Below, piece by piece: positions 1 to 5,949 of a stretch of 7,900 nt of DNA. Position numbers and translations under genes: made by a program. The DNA is taken from positions 1-7,900 of the forward strand of contig CAQTPN010000055.1 of the NCBI GenBank assembly GCA_948888345.1, in the 5' to 3' direction. The notes under the pieces were generated by a model that worked only from the letters and a program-made list of their open reading frames with translations, was not told the DNA's origin and did not search any database. Position 1 is the stretch's first letter, and each line of letters opens with the position of its first letter. The DNA comes from an uncultured bacterium. GTDB taxonomy: Bacteria > Cyanobacteriota > Vampirovibrionia > Gastranaerophilales > Gastranaerophilaceae.

Positions 1-76
1 TCATTTTAGAAAACGTGTAATTACTTTGGAAAAAGGCCAAATAATTAAAGACGTGCAGGCAGGTACTTATGACTAA
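1..76 (+). CDS. ftsE: FtsE C-terminus (cell-division ABC ATPase), partial
   Basis: Only the last 24 codons are visible, in the frame beginning at base 2 and ending with TAA at 74-76. The tail reads as the end of an ABC ATPase, with an RVITLEKGQII-like stretch that resembles the final strand and turn of FtsE/LolD-type nucleotide-binding domains. The stop lies inside the start region of ftsX: ATG at 69 precedes TAA at 74, an 8-nt overlap typical of ftsE-ftsX pairs. FtsE is the cytoplasmic ATPase that drives FtsX to activate septal peptidoglycan hydrolases. The call rests mainly on the neighbour, because no catalytic motif is inside the window. Confidence 0.85.
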   Translation, partial: HFRKRVITLEKGQIIKDVQAGTYD

Positions 77-986
77 CGGCTCGACAAGAAACAGATTAAA
101 ACAAAAAGTTAAATCTCACATTCCAAAAGATTGGCTTACTGAGATTAGAATTGCATACAGAATCTTAATTGAAACATTTAAAGGCATTGCACAGGCCGGT
201 TTTGTGGTAAATCTTGCAATAGTTACATCTATGGCTGCAATTCTTTTAATATTCGGTACGATTTTTAGAACAACTCTTTCTCTTTCAAGTTTTGTTGATG
301 AGATGGGCGGCACCCTTGAAATTAGTGTATATCTTGAGCCGCAGGCAGATGTTGGTGCTACCACAAAACAGATTAAAAAAATTAAACATGTTAAAAGTGT
401 TTCATTTATATCTAAAGAGAAATCCTGGAATGACCTTAAACGTGAAATTGAAATGCCTGATATTGATAACCCGCTGCCGGATGTCTTAAGGGTTAAGATT
501 GATAATATGAAAAATATTGACCCTATAATGGCCGAAGTAAAGAAACTGCCTGATATTCAAGATACAGGATACGCTAAAGAACTTGCACAGAAAGCTGAAG
601 CACTTAATAAAATCAGCCATACGGTTACTCTGGTTGTTATGGTTGTTGCATCTTTGCTTACGATTACAATTATTAATAATACCATTCAGCTTGTAATTCA
701 ATCCAAAAAAGAAGAAATTGAAATCATGCGTCTTATGGGTGTAAGCAACTGGTATATCAAATGCCCGCTTGTCCTTCAAGGTGCAATATATGGCTTTCTT
801 GGTGCCATGCTTGCGGTTGTACCGATTAATATTGTTCAAAAGTATCTTCAAATGGCCCATGAACACTTTTCAATTCCTGTATTTTCCTTTGCGCAGGGCC
901 TTGTGGTATTATCAGTAATACTTGTCGGCGTATTTTTCTCTGCAGGCGGAAGTTTAATGAGTATTAAAAAGCACTTGCAGGTTTAA
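69..986 (+). CDS. ftsX: FtsX, cell-division ABC transporter permease
   Basis: A 305-residue inner-membrane protein, the usual FtsX length. It has a basic cytoplasmic N-terminus (1-42), TM1 at about 44-66, an extracytoplasmic domain at about 70-182, TM2 at about 186-210, TM3 at about 232-254 and TM4 at about 274-296. Family signatures are NPLPDVLRV (134-142) in the external domain and EIEIMRLMGVSNWYI (216-230) in the cytoplasmic loop before TM3, which matches the conserved FtsX coupling region. FtsX and FtsE form a complex that does not transport a solute; ATP hydrolysis is relayed through the external domain to activate cell-wall hydrolases at the septum (family knowledge). The start at 69 overlaps the ftsE stop, and AGG-rich bases just upstream can serve as ribosome binding site. 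The hydrolase partner is not in the window. Confidence 0.96.
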   Translation: MTNGSTRNRLKQKVKSHIPKDWLTEIRIAYRILIETFKGIAQAGFVVNLAIVTSMAAILLIFGTIFRTTLSLSSFVDEMGGTLEISVYLEPQADVGATTKQIKKIKHVKSVSFISKEKSWNDLKREIEMPDIDNPLPDVLRVKIDNMKNIDPIMAEVKKLPDIQDTGYAKELAQKAEALNKISHTVTLVVMVVASLLTITIINNTIQLVIQSKKEEIEIMRLMGVSNWYIKCPLVLQGAIYGFLGAMLAVVPINIVQKYLQMAHEHFSIPVFSFAQGLVVLSVILVGVFFSAGGSLMSIKKHLQV

Positions 987-987
987 T

Positions 988-1803
988 ATGCTTGACAGTT
1001 CCGATGAAATAATTAAAGAGTATGAAAATTTTATGCCACCTTTATCTGAGCCTATGGCGCGCGCACTTGAAGCTATCCGTGCTCCGCAGGTAGATACAAG
1101 GGCACTGTCAAGACTTTTAATGCAGGATACAATTCTTGCAAGTAAAACCTTTAAACTTGTAAATTCGGCATATTTCAGCTCATCTTCAAAACAGCTTGCT
1201 TCAATTAATAAGGCACTTATGTCACTCGGTGCAATGAAGGTAAAAAATATTATTATTGCACTTGTTTTACAAAAGCTATACGAAAATGACGGTCCTGCAG
1301 ATTTATTTGAGCATTCTATCCGCTGTGCCACTGCTTGCGAATTTTTAGCCGAAGAATATAAAAGTATAAATCCTGACGACGCTTTTATATTGGGCTTTTT
1401 GCATGATATCGGGCAGGTAATTCTAAAATCAAAATATGGAGAAGAGTATATCAAGGTGTATGATGCAGCAAAAGGCAATTATGATGTACTTGTTGCATCC
1501 GAGATAAAAAACTTTGGCATAACCCATTCCGTGCTGGGCGCAAAACTGTGTGAAAAATGGCATCTGCCTGCAATTTTATCCGATACGCTTTATTATCATC
1601 ACGCGCCAAAAATGGCAAAAATTCCTTTTGCGGCAGGCATTGTTTATATTGCAGACAGACTTATTTCAGAAAAATATGAAACGGTGGAAATCAGTCAGGA
1701 TATTCTTGATTATTTGCAGGTTTCCTTGAGTAATGCGGCAAATTCAAGGGAAAATATTATAGCAAAATCGCAAATCTTCCTCGACCAGCTTTCAGATTTT
1801 TAG
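988..1803 (+). CDS. HDOD-domain signalling protein
   Basis: A 271-residue soluble protein made almost entirely of one HDOD domain (HD-related output domain). Visible signatures are the N-terminal helical block with LVNSAYF (57-63) and SINKALMSLG (72-81), then the HD-like part: H109, LHDIG (138-142), THSVLGAKLCEKWHLP (179-194), YHH (203-205) and IADR (221-224). The His/Asp positions expected of an HD fold are present, but HDOD proteins are generally not shown to be phosphohydrolases, so catalysis cannot be claimed. Family members act in stress, motility and cell-cycle signalling, often as output modules. It has no receiver, GGDEF or EAL domain. Its ATG is 1 nt after the ftsX stop, which implies co-transcription and coupled translation with ftsEX. 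A role in regulating division or envelope remodelling is inference from this position only. Confidence 0.93.
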   Translation: MLDSSDEIIKEYENFMPPLSEPMARALEAIRAPQVDTRALSRLLMQDTILASKTFKLVNSAYFSSSSKQLASINKALMSLGAMKVKNIIIALVLQKLYENDGPADLFEHSIRCATACEFLAEEYKSINPDDAFILGFLHDIGQVILKSKYGEEYIKVYDAAKGNYDVLVASEIKNFGITHSVLGAKLCEKWHLPAILSDTLYYHHAPKMAKIPFAAGIVYIADRLISEKYETVEISQDILDYLQVSLSNAANSRENIIAKSQIFLDQLSDF

Positions 1804-1855
1804 AAAATAATAATATAAAATTTTTATAAAACGCAATTTTTTTATTTAGTTGTTT

Positions 1856-1864
1856 TGTTATGAT
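1856..1864 (+). promoter_or_regulatory. Candidate extended -10 promoter for the Asp-repeat gene
   Basis: TGTTATGAT fits an extended -10 element (TG-n-TATGAT). Predicted initiation near 1871 would give a leader of about 20 nt before the ATG at 1891. The -35 region is only a T-rich run, so this is a motif call and not proven. Confidence 0.4.
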
Positions 1865-1879
1865 TGCTACTAGTAAAAA

Positions 1880-1884
1880 AAGGA
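1880..1884 (+). promoter_or_regulatory. Ribosome binding site fixing the start at 1891
   Basis: AAGGA ends 6 nt before the ATG at 1891. This is a well-spaced Shine-Dalgarno sequence and selects that ATG over an in-frame upstream TTG at 1864, which overlaps the probable -10 element. Confidence 0.75.
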
Positions 1885-1890
1885 TACTTT

Positions 1891-2373
1891 ATGAATTATT
1901 TAAATGTTGGTAATGTTAATCTTACTTCTTCTGTTAAATTTTCGGGTATTGGTCGTAGAAATACCGCGTATATTATACCAAAAAACAATGATTTTATGGA
2001 TGCAGATTATGTCGTACTTGAATCTAAAAACGAGACAAAGAAAGGTTTTTTGGGACGCCTTATGGATGTTTTTGGCCGTAGAAGCGAAGATAATATAGAT
2101 GCTGACTGTGATAGTGACAGTGATACTGACATTGATTATGATATTGATGCAGATATGGAAGAAACTAAACCCCGTTGCAATTTCCGTGAAGTCGTACTTG
2201 AACAGCAGCCTAAAATTGAGACAAAGAAAAGTTTTTTAGAGCGTTTTATGAATGTTTTTGGTCTTGGAAAAGAAGATAATATAGATGTAGATTTGTGCGA
2301 CTGTGATAGTGACAGTGATACTGACATTGATTATGATATTGATGCAGATATGGAAACTACATCTCGCAAATAA
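1891..2373 (+). CDS. Orphan protein with tandem basic/Asp-alternating repeats
   Basis: A 160-residue protein of unrecognised family. The start at 1891 is chosen for its AAGGA site; an in-frame TTG at 1864 is unlikely. Residues 1-40 are a non-repeated leader with no signal peptide or membrane segment. Two tandem units follow, at about 41-90 and 101-155. Each begins VVLE, continues with a basic/hydrophobic segment (ETKKGFLGRLMDVFG, 48-62; ETKKSFLERFMNVFG, 110-124) that could form an amphipathic helix, and ends in an acidic run with Asp at every second residue (70-88 in unit 1, 137-153 in unit 2). The acidic run could bind Ca2+ or another cation, or be a disordered polyanion; neither is demonstrated. 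The acidic run ending each unit is encoded by exactly duplicated DNA. It stands alone, downstream of the HDOD gene and convergent with ruvB. Composition and clean framing support a real gene; function is unknown. Confidence 0.72.
   Translation: MNYLNVGNVNLTSSVKFSGIGRRNTAYIIPKNNDFMDADYVVLESKNETKKGFLGRLMDVFGRRSEDNIDADCDSDSDTDIDYDIDADMEETKPRCNFREVVLEQQPKIETKKSFLERFMNVFGLGKEDNIDVDLCDCDSDSDTDIDYDIDADMETTSRK
2104..2160 (+). repeat. 57-bp exact direct repeat, copy 1
   Basis: By eye these 57 bases are identical to 2299-2355, 195 bp downstream and in the same reading frame. They encode the Asp-alternating run of unit 1. The sequence is itself built of six-base steps, an Asp codon followed by a variable codon. 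Confidence 0.95.
2299..2355 (+). repeat. 57-bp exact direct repeat, copy 2
   Basis: Identical to 2104-2160, including all synonymous positions, whereas the upstream halves of the two units differ by several substitutions and by 2- and 3-codon indels. That contrast suggests recent duplication or gene conversion of this segment alone. Confidence 0.95.
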
Positions 2374-2431
2374 CACATGTTAATATATTTATTAAATAAA
2401 TTTTAAGGTTTATTGGCATTATAAATGGTCT

Positions 2432-3532
2432 TTAATCAAATAATCCCATTTGTCCGTTGTCAAGTCCTGAGGGGATTTTGTAGCCTAAATGTTTATAAGC
2501 TTCTTTTGTAACGGTTCTCCCTCGAAGTGTGCGCATTAAAAGCCCTGATTGCAGCAAATAGGGTTCATAAACATCTTCAATTGTCCTGATGTCCTCCCCT
2601 AAAGCCACCGCAAGTGTTTCCACGCCGACAGGCCCGCCGTTATATTTCTCAATAATAAGCTTTAATAAAGCCCTATCTGTGTTATCAAGCCCTAACGGGT
2701 CAATGTTTAAATTATTTAAAGCAAGGTCTGCAATTTCTTTTGTAATTTTTCCGTCTCCTTTAACAATAGCATAATCACTGGAGCGTTTAATAAGCCTGTT
2801 TGCAATTCTTGGTGTTGCGCGTGACCTTAGGGCTATTTCTTCTGCGCCCTTGCTATCAATTTCAACATTTAAAATCTTTGCACTTCTTTTAACAATTTGA
2901 GCCAATTCATCTTTTGTATAAAATTCTAAACGGTGTATTATTCCAAATCTGTCTCTTAAGGGTCCCGATAGTGCCCCTGCCTTTGTTGTAGCCCCTATGA
3001 GGGTAAATTTTTGAACAGGTACGCGCATAGTTTTAACCGTCTGGCTTTTTCCTGTAGTTAAATCAATAAAAAAATCTTCCATTGCGGGGTATAAAATTTC
3101 TTCCGCCACCTTATTTAATCTGTGAATTTCATCTATAAATAAAATTTCACCGGCTTTAAGTGTCATTAAAATTCCTATAATATCCCTCGGGCGTTCAAGT
3201 GCCGGAGCAGATGTGATTTTGATTTCAACCCCGCATTCATTTGCAATAATATTTGCAAGTGTGGTTTTTCCTAATCCCGGGGGTCCGTAAAATAAAAGAT
3301 GGTCCAAAGGTACGTTACGACGCCTTGAAGCCTCAATTGAAATTTTAAGTGTTTCTTTTAGTGATGATTGGCCTATATATTCATCAAAAGTTTTCGGGCG
3401 GATTGTCTTTTCATATGTTTCATCAAATTCATTCGAAACTGCCTCTAAATCATTTGATTTTTGAGGCAGTTTTTGAATTTTACCATCCCGCTTTCCGGGA
3501 TTATTTTTATTGTCGTCGTCTGAAATTATCAT
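2432..3532 (-). CDS. ruvB: RuvB, Holliday junction branch-migration ATPase
   Basis: A 366-residue AAA+ motor that, with RuvA, drives branch migration of Holliday junctions before RuvC cleavage. Motifs in order: [12 protein letters not shown] (44-55), Walker A GPPGLGKT (83-90), Walker [10 protein letters not shown] (130-138), sensor 1 GATT (180-183), arginine-finger segment PLRDRFG (191-197), sensor 2 TPRIANRL (240-247), and a C-terminal winged-helix DNA-binding domain ending around [17 protein letters not shown] (334-350). The roughly 40-residue charged N-terminus is about 20 residues longer than in E. coli RuvB and recalls cyanobacterial RuvB. The C-terminus ends QMGLFD, close to a QxxLF sliding-clamp motif. 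ruvA and ruvC are not in the window. The gene lies downstream of the transporter on the same strand, with only a weak SD-like GAAAG before the ATG; that GAAAG lies inside a repeat-like element. Confidence 0.98.
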   Translation of the reverse strand: MIISDDDNKNNPGKRDGKIQKLPQKSNDLEAVSNEFDETYEKTIRPKTFDEYIGQSSLKETLKISIEASRRRNVPLDHLLFYGPPGLGKTTLANIIANECGVEIKITSAPALERPRDIIGILMTLKAGEILFIDEIHRLNKVAEEILYPAMEDFFIDLTTGKSQTVKTMRVPVQKFTLIGATTKAGALSGPLRDRFGIIHRLEFYTKDELAQIVKRSAKILNVEIDSKGAEEIALRSRATPRIANRLIKRSSDYAIVKGDGKITKEIADLALNNLNIDPLGLDNTDRALLKLIIEKYNGGPVGVETLAVALGEDIRTIEDVYEPYLLQSGLLMRTLRGRTVTKEAYKHLGYKIPSGLDNGQMGLFD

Positions 3533-3533
3533 T

Positions 3534-3625
3534 ATCTTTCGTCATTTCTGAACTTTCGCCCTGCGTACAGGCTCACGCGTATCGCCCCAGCTCTACGGTT
3601 CCCTTTGCAGTTTCAGAATCTTTCG
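3534..3625. repeat. GC-rich hairpin-forming element with 8-bp flanking direct repeats
   Basis: The gap between the transporter stop (3635) and the ruvB start (3532) is about 60% GC at 3551-3610, against AT-rich neighbours. ATCTTTCG occurs at both edges (3534-3541 and 3618-3625). Just inside are inverted arms TTCTGAA (3546-3552) and TTCAGAA (3612-3618). An inner short hairpin is CCTG-CGTA-CAGG (3560-3571). The outer GTCATT-TCTGAA and TTCAGAATCT ends resemble, from memory, a widespread class of short intergenic palindromic repeats. It could be a miniature mobile or REP-like element, or a local RNA structure that modulates ruvB translation. A second copy in the genome would decide. Confidence 0.55.
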
Positions 3626-3634
3626 GCAGCTTGA

Positions 3635-4954
3635 TTATCTTAAAAATCTAAGCCAGATGTATACTGTGCTCATTAAAAGTGCAAGCATTGTTATAGAAAA
3701 ACCGTACTTTAAAAATCTCATAAATGAAATCGGACAGCCGTTTTTATGTGCTGTTTCAGATACTATAACATTTGCGGCAGCACCGATTATTGTCATGTTG
3801 CCGCCAAGGCATGCACCCAGTGATAAACACCACCACAACGGATGAGTGTATTCAGCTCCTTCAATTGATTGAATGGTTGCAAGCATCGGTGCCATTGTTG
3901 CAGTGTATGGAATATTATCGATAATTCCTGATAAAATGCCTGATGCCCATAAAATAATCATTGATGTAGCGGCTTGAGAACCTTCCGTTACCTTTAAAAG
4001 CCATTTCGCCATTAAATCAATACCGCCTGAAGCTTCTAAACCGCCAATAATGATAAATAAGCCGATAAAGAAGAAAATGGTATTCCATTCAACACTTATT
4101 AATAACTTGGCAGGTTTTTCAAATACCATAAGGATTGAAGCACCTATCATGGCAATTAAATATGTAGGAATGTGCGTAATATCGTGCGTTACAAAGCCTA
4201 AAATAACAAGTGCTAAAACAATACCTGAACGGATTGCAAGCCCTTTATGAAGAATTGTTCTTGAATTATCAATTTCAGCTACCATAGCCATTTTTTCAGG
4301 GGTGCTTTTTAATTGTTTTCTGAATACAAAAATCAAAATTCCGATTGTAACAAATAGAATTAATGCAACAATATCAGTTAACTCTTTAACAAAGTCCATA
4401 AAACTGAACCCTGCAGCTGAGCCTATGATGATATTCGGCGGGTCACCTATTAATGTTGCCGTGCCGCCTATATTTGAACATAAAACCTCTGTGATTAAGA
4501 AAGGAATCGGGTCAAGTTCAAGCTTTTTGCAGGCAACAAATGTTATAGGCATAACAAGAATTACTGTTGTAACATTATCCAAAAATGCACTTGCAACAGC
4601 AGTAAATAAGGCAAGAGCAAAAAGAACAAGTTTCGGTTTGCCTTTTGTCAGCTTTAACATCTCATTTGCCATCCATTTGAACATACCGCTTCTTGCACAG
4701 ATATGCACAATAATCATCATTGATACAAGCAAAAATATTACATTGAAATCAATAAAGTTAGCAAAATATTCCCCTAAACTTTCCGGGGTTTTTTCAGAAC
4801 TTAAAAGCCCTAAAAATAAAGTTGCACATGCACCGAGAAGTGCCACTGTAACTTTTGAAATCTTTTCCCATGCAATAAAAATATACGCTATGATTAAAAT
4901 AATTGCACTTATCATAACGGCATTTTGCTGCACTAATTCATGCAAATGTTCCAA
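3635..4954 (-). CDS. ArsB/NhaD-family ion transporter (ion transporter superfamily)
   Basis: A 439-residue polytopic inner-membrane protein with about 11-12 hydrophobic segments. Two homologous halves are visible from paired motifs: SAFLDNVTTV (122-131) with GGTATLIGDPPN (163-174) in the first half, and IDNIPYTATMAP (345-356) with GGNMTIIGAAAN (384-395) in the second. These re-entrant-loop motifs mark the ArsB/NhaD/P-protein branch of the ion transporter superfamily. Substrate is uncertain: Na+/H+ antiport, arsenite efflux or anion transport are all known in the group, and no ars gene is adjacent. The start is TTG at 4952-4954, chosen because AAGGAGG lies 5 nt upstream and the closer ATG opens only an 8-codon frame. 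It has its own promoter and ruvB follows 102 bp downstream, so the two may be co-transcribed. Confidence 0.93.
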   Translation of the reverse strand: MEHLHELVQQNAVMISAIILIIAYIFIAWEKISKVTVALLGACATLFLGLLSSEKTPESLGEYFANFIDFNVIFLLVSMMIIVHICARSGMFKWMANEMLKLTKGKPKLVLFALALFTAVASAFLDNVTTVILVMPITFVACKKLELDPIPFLITEVLCSNIGGTATLIGDPPNIIIGSAAGFSFMDFVKELTDIVALILFVTIGILIFVFRKQLKSTPEKMAMVAEIDNSRTILHKGLAIRSGIVLALVILGFVTHDITHIPTYLIAMIGASILMVFEKPAKLLISVEWNTIFFFIGLFIIIGGLEASGGIDLMAKWLLKVTEGSQAATSMIILWASGILSGIIDNIPYTATMAPMLATIQSIEGAEYTHPLWWCLSLGACLGGNMTIIGAAANVIVSETAHKNGCPISFMRFLKYGFSITMLALLMSTVYIWLRFLR

Positions 4955-4959
4955 AACAT

Positions 4960-4966
4960 CCTCCTT
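4960..4966 (-). promoter_or_regulatory. Strong Shine-Dalgarno site for a TTG start
   Basis: Read on the minus strand this is AAGGAGG, a full consensus, with 5 nt to the TTG at 4954. An ATG directly after the SD is too close and opens a frame that stops after eight codons, so the TTG is the start. Confidence 0.85.
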
Positions 4967-4987
4967 AAATAAATACTAATCTTCTTA

Positions 4988-5015
4988 ATTTTACCCAATC
5001 ATAAAATATAGTCAA
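4988..5015 (-). promoter_or_regulatory. Sigma-70-type promoter of the transporter gene
   Basis: On the minus strand TTGACT (5015-5010), a 16-nt spacer, and TAAAAT (4993-4988) make a good housekeeping promoter. Initiation near 4980 would give a leader of about 26 nt before the TTG start. It may also serve ruvB by read-through. Confidence 0.62.
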
Positions 5016-5063
5016 ATTAAGGATTGAATGGAAGCAGGTTTAATAGCTATAAAAATATCTTTA

Positions 5064-5795
5064 TTACATTAGCTCAAAATCAAGGCAAGCTATAGCATCT
5101 TCTAAACCGTCATTAAAAACCGCGGAGCTTCCAAAAGGATCCATACATTCCTCTTGTGAAATGATTTCCTGGAGCTCTTCCAAACCTTTCTTCAGGTATG
5201 CCAAACTATAGCTGTCATCATTAAAAGTTTCCTTAACCTCATATTCACAATCCGGGTGTATAATCAGTTCTGCTTTTGGTTCAATATCTAAACTTTTACG
5301 ATTATTATTAATTACCTCTATTGTATAAGAACCATCCTTACCCTTGGTGCCATCTTCATTTTTTATAGCGGGGCGCGCTTTTAATAACAATATTTTGTCG
5401 CCATCCCATCCAAATTTTTGTAGTTCGATTTCGGGGCATATATCCCATTCCGGCCATTCGTTTCTCAATATATGGAAGGAATCATGGTATACTATGCTTT
5501 TAATTAAATCAGTATGATATTGATGGTAAATGGTTCTGTATTTATCTCCAAATCTGTATTCTGAGCTGTAATTTTTTTCCCAAGCTTCACTTTTATTTCT
5601 TATTGGTGCCTTAATACCATATCGTAATCTTTCCCAAGGTCCGTATTCTTTTTCAAACGCTGTATCCCTGTTTATAAAAACATCTTTTGGCACATGCTTA
5701 TAAGCTTCATGGTTATCGCCTTGTTTGCGATTTGCGGTAAAATTATTAAAATTCAAATTTCTTGTATAATTTGAAACAATTCCTGTTACTCTCAT
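5064..5795 (-). CDS. Hypothetical protein, 243 residues, family not recognised
   Basis: A soluble-looking, acidic protein with no signal peptide and no membrane segment. I do not recognise the family. The N-terminal 30 residues are Asn-rich (NLNFNNFTAN, 13-22) and probably flexible. Residues 50-130 are rich in Tyr, Trp and His (for example YHDSFHILRNEWPEWD, 103-118). Residues 130-190 look like beta strands with a charged turn (KNEDGTKGKDG, 145-155). Residues 197-215 form a likely helix (LAYLKKGLEELQEI) and the C-terminus is acidic. The ATG at 5795 has GGGAGA five nt upstream, which supports the start. It is transcribed away from secA and is separated from the downstream transporter by that gene's own promoter, so it is probably a single-gene unit. 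GC and codon use look like the neighbours. Confidence 0.8.
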   Translation of the reverse strand: MRVTGIVSNYTRNLNFNNFTANRKQGDNHEAYKHVPKDVFINRDTAFEKEYGPWERLRYGIKAPIRNKSEAWEKNYSSEYRFGDKYRTIYHQYHTDLIKSIVYHDSFHILRNEWPEWDICPEIELQKFGWDGDKILLLKARPAIKNEDGTKGKDGSYTIEVINNNRKSLDIEPKAELIIHPDCEYEVKETFNDDSYSLAYLKKGLEELQEIISQEECMDPFGSSAVFNDGLEDAIACLDFELM

Positions 5796-5847
5796 TATTA
5801 TCTCCCATTTTTATTATAAGAAACCTGAAAATTATTTTTTTTGTCAG

Positions 5848-5877
5848 ATTGTATTTATAAAAATAGAACATAAACAA
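5848..5877 (-). promoter_or_regulatory. Candidate promoter of the 243-residue protein gene
   Basis: Minus-strand TTGTTT (5877-5872), 18-nt spacer, TACAAT (5853-5848). This would give a leader of about 45 nt. A perfect TATAAT at 5818-5813 is also present but would start transcription at the ribosome binding site, so it is the poorer choice. Confidence 0.38.
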
Positions 5878-5908
5878 TCGGGTAGATAATTACTTTATTT
5901 TGTTTATG
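5869..5908. repeat. 9-bp inverted repeat in the divergent promoter region
   Basis: CATAAACAA (5869-5877) and TTGTTTATG (5900-5908) are exact reverse complements separated by 22 nt. Each arm contains a TTGTTT that could serve as a -35 element for the gene on its side. It may be an operator or simply mirror-image promoter parts. Confidence 0.6.
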
Positions 5909-5915
5909 GTAATAT
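5907..5915 (+). promoter_or_regulatory. Candidate extended -10 promoter for secA
   Basis: TGGTAATAT matches TG-n-TAATAT. Initiation near 5922 would give a leader of about 28 nt before the secA ATG at 5950. No good -35 lies 17 nt upstream. TTGTTT (5900-5905) with a downstream AT-rich -10 around 5921-5929 is an alternative. Confidence 0.38.
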
Positions 5916-5949
5916 GGTTTTAATAATAAACTTATATTAGGGGAGAATT

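Noticed and set aside
954..1478. Minus-strand 174-codon open frame
   Set aside because: It lies opposite ftsX and the HDOD gene, both of which have recognisable domains; the antisense frame shows no family features.
1814..1828. AT-only perfect palindrome after the HDOD gene as a terminator
   Set aside because: The stem has no G-C pairs and essentially no loop, so it would not form a stable terminator hairpin.
1864..1890. In-frame TTG start nine codons before the ATG of the Asp-repeat gene
   Set aside because: It overlaps the probable -10 element and has no ribosome binding site, whereas the ATG at 1891 has AAGGA at good spacing.
2382..2405. Palindrome in the convergent gap between the Asp-repeat gene and ruvB as a bidirectional terminator
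   Set aside because: The arms are all A/T and very short; no G-C stem with a T-run is present on either strand.
3349..3651. Plus-strand 100-codon open frame across the ruvB-transporter gap
   Set aside because: It overlaps the ruvB N-terminus and the hairpin element, has no ribosome binding site, and its translation resembles nothing.
3635..4954. Arsenic-resistance locus based on the ArsB-like transporter
   Set aside because: No arsR, arsA, arsC or arsM is adjacent and the family includes Na+/H+ and other transporters, so a substrate cannot be assigned.
4302..4979. Plus-strand 225-codon open frame
   Set aside because: It is the antisense shadow of the transporter, which has clear family motifs, a promoter and an SD site on the other strand.
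5813..5818. Perfect minus-strand TATAAT as the promoter of the 243-residue gene
   Set aside because: Initiation would fall at the ribosome binding site, leaving almost no leader, and no -35 is at the right distance; AT-rich chance match is likelier.
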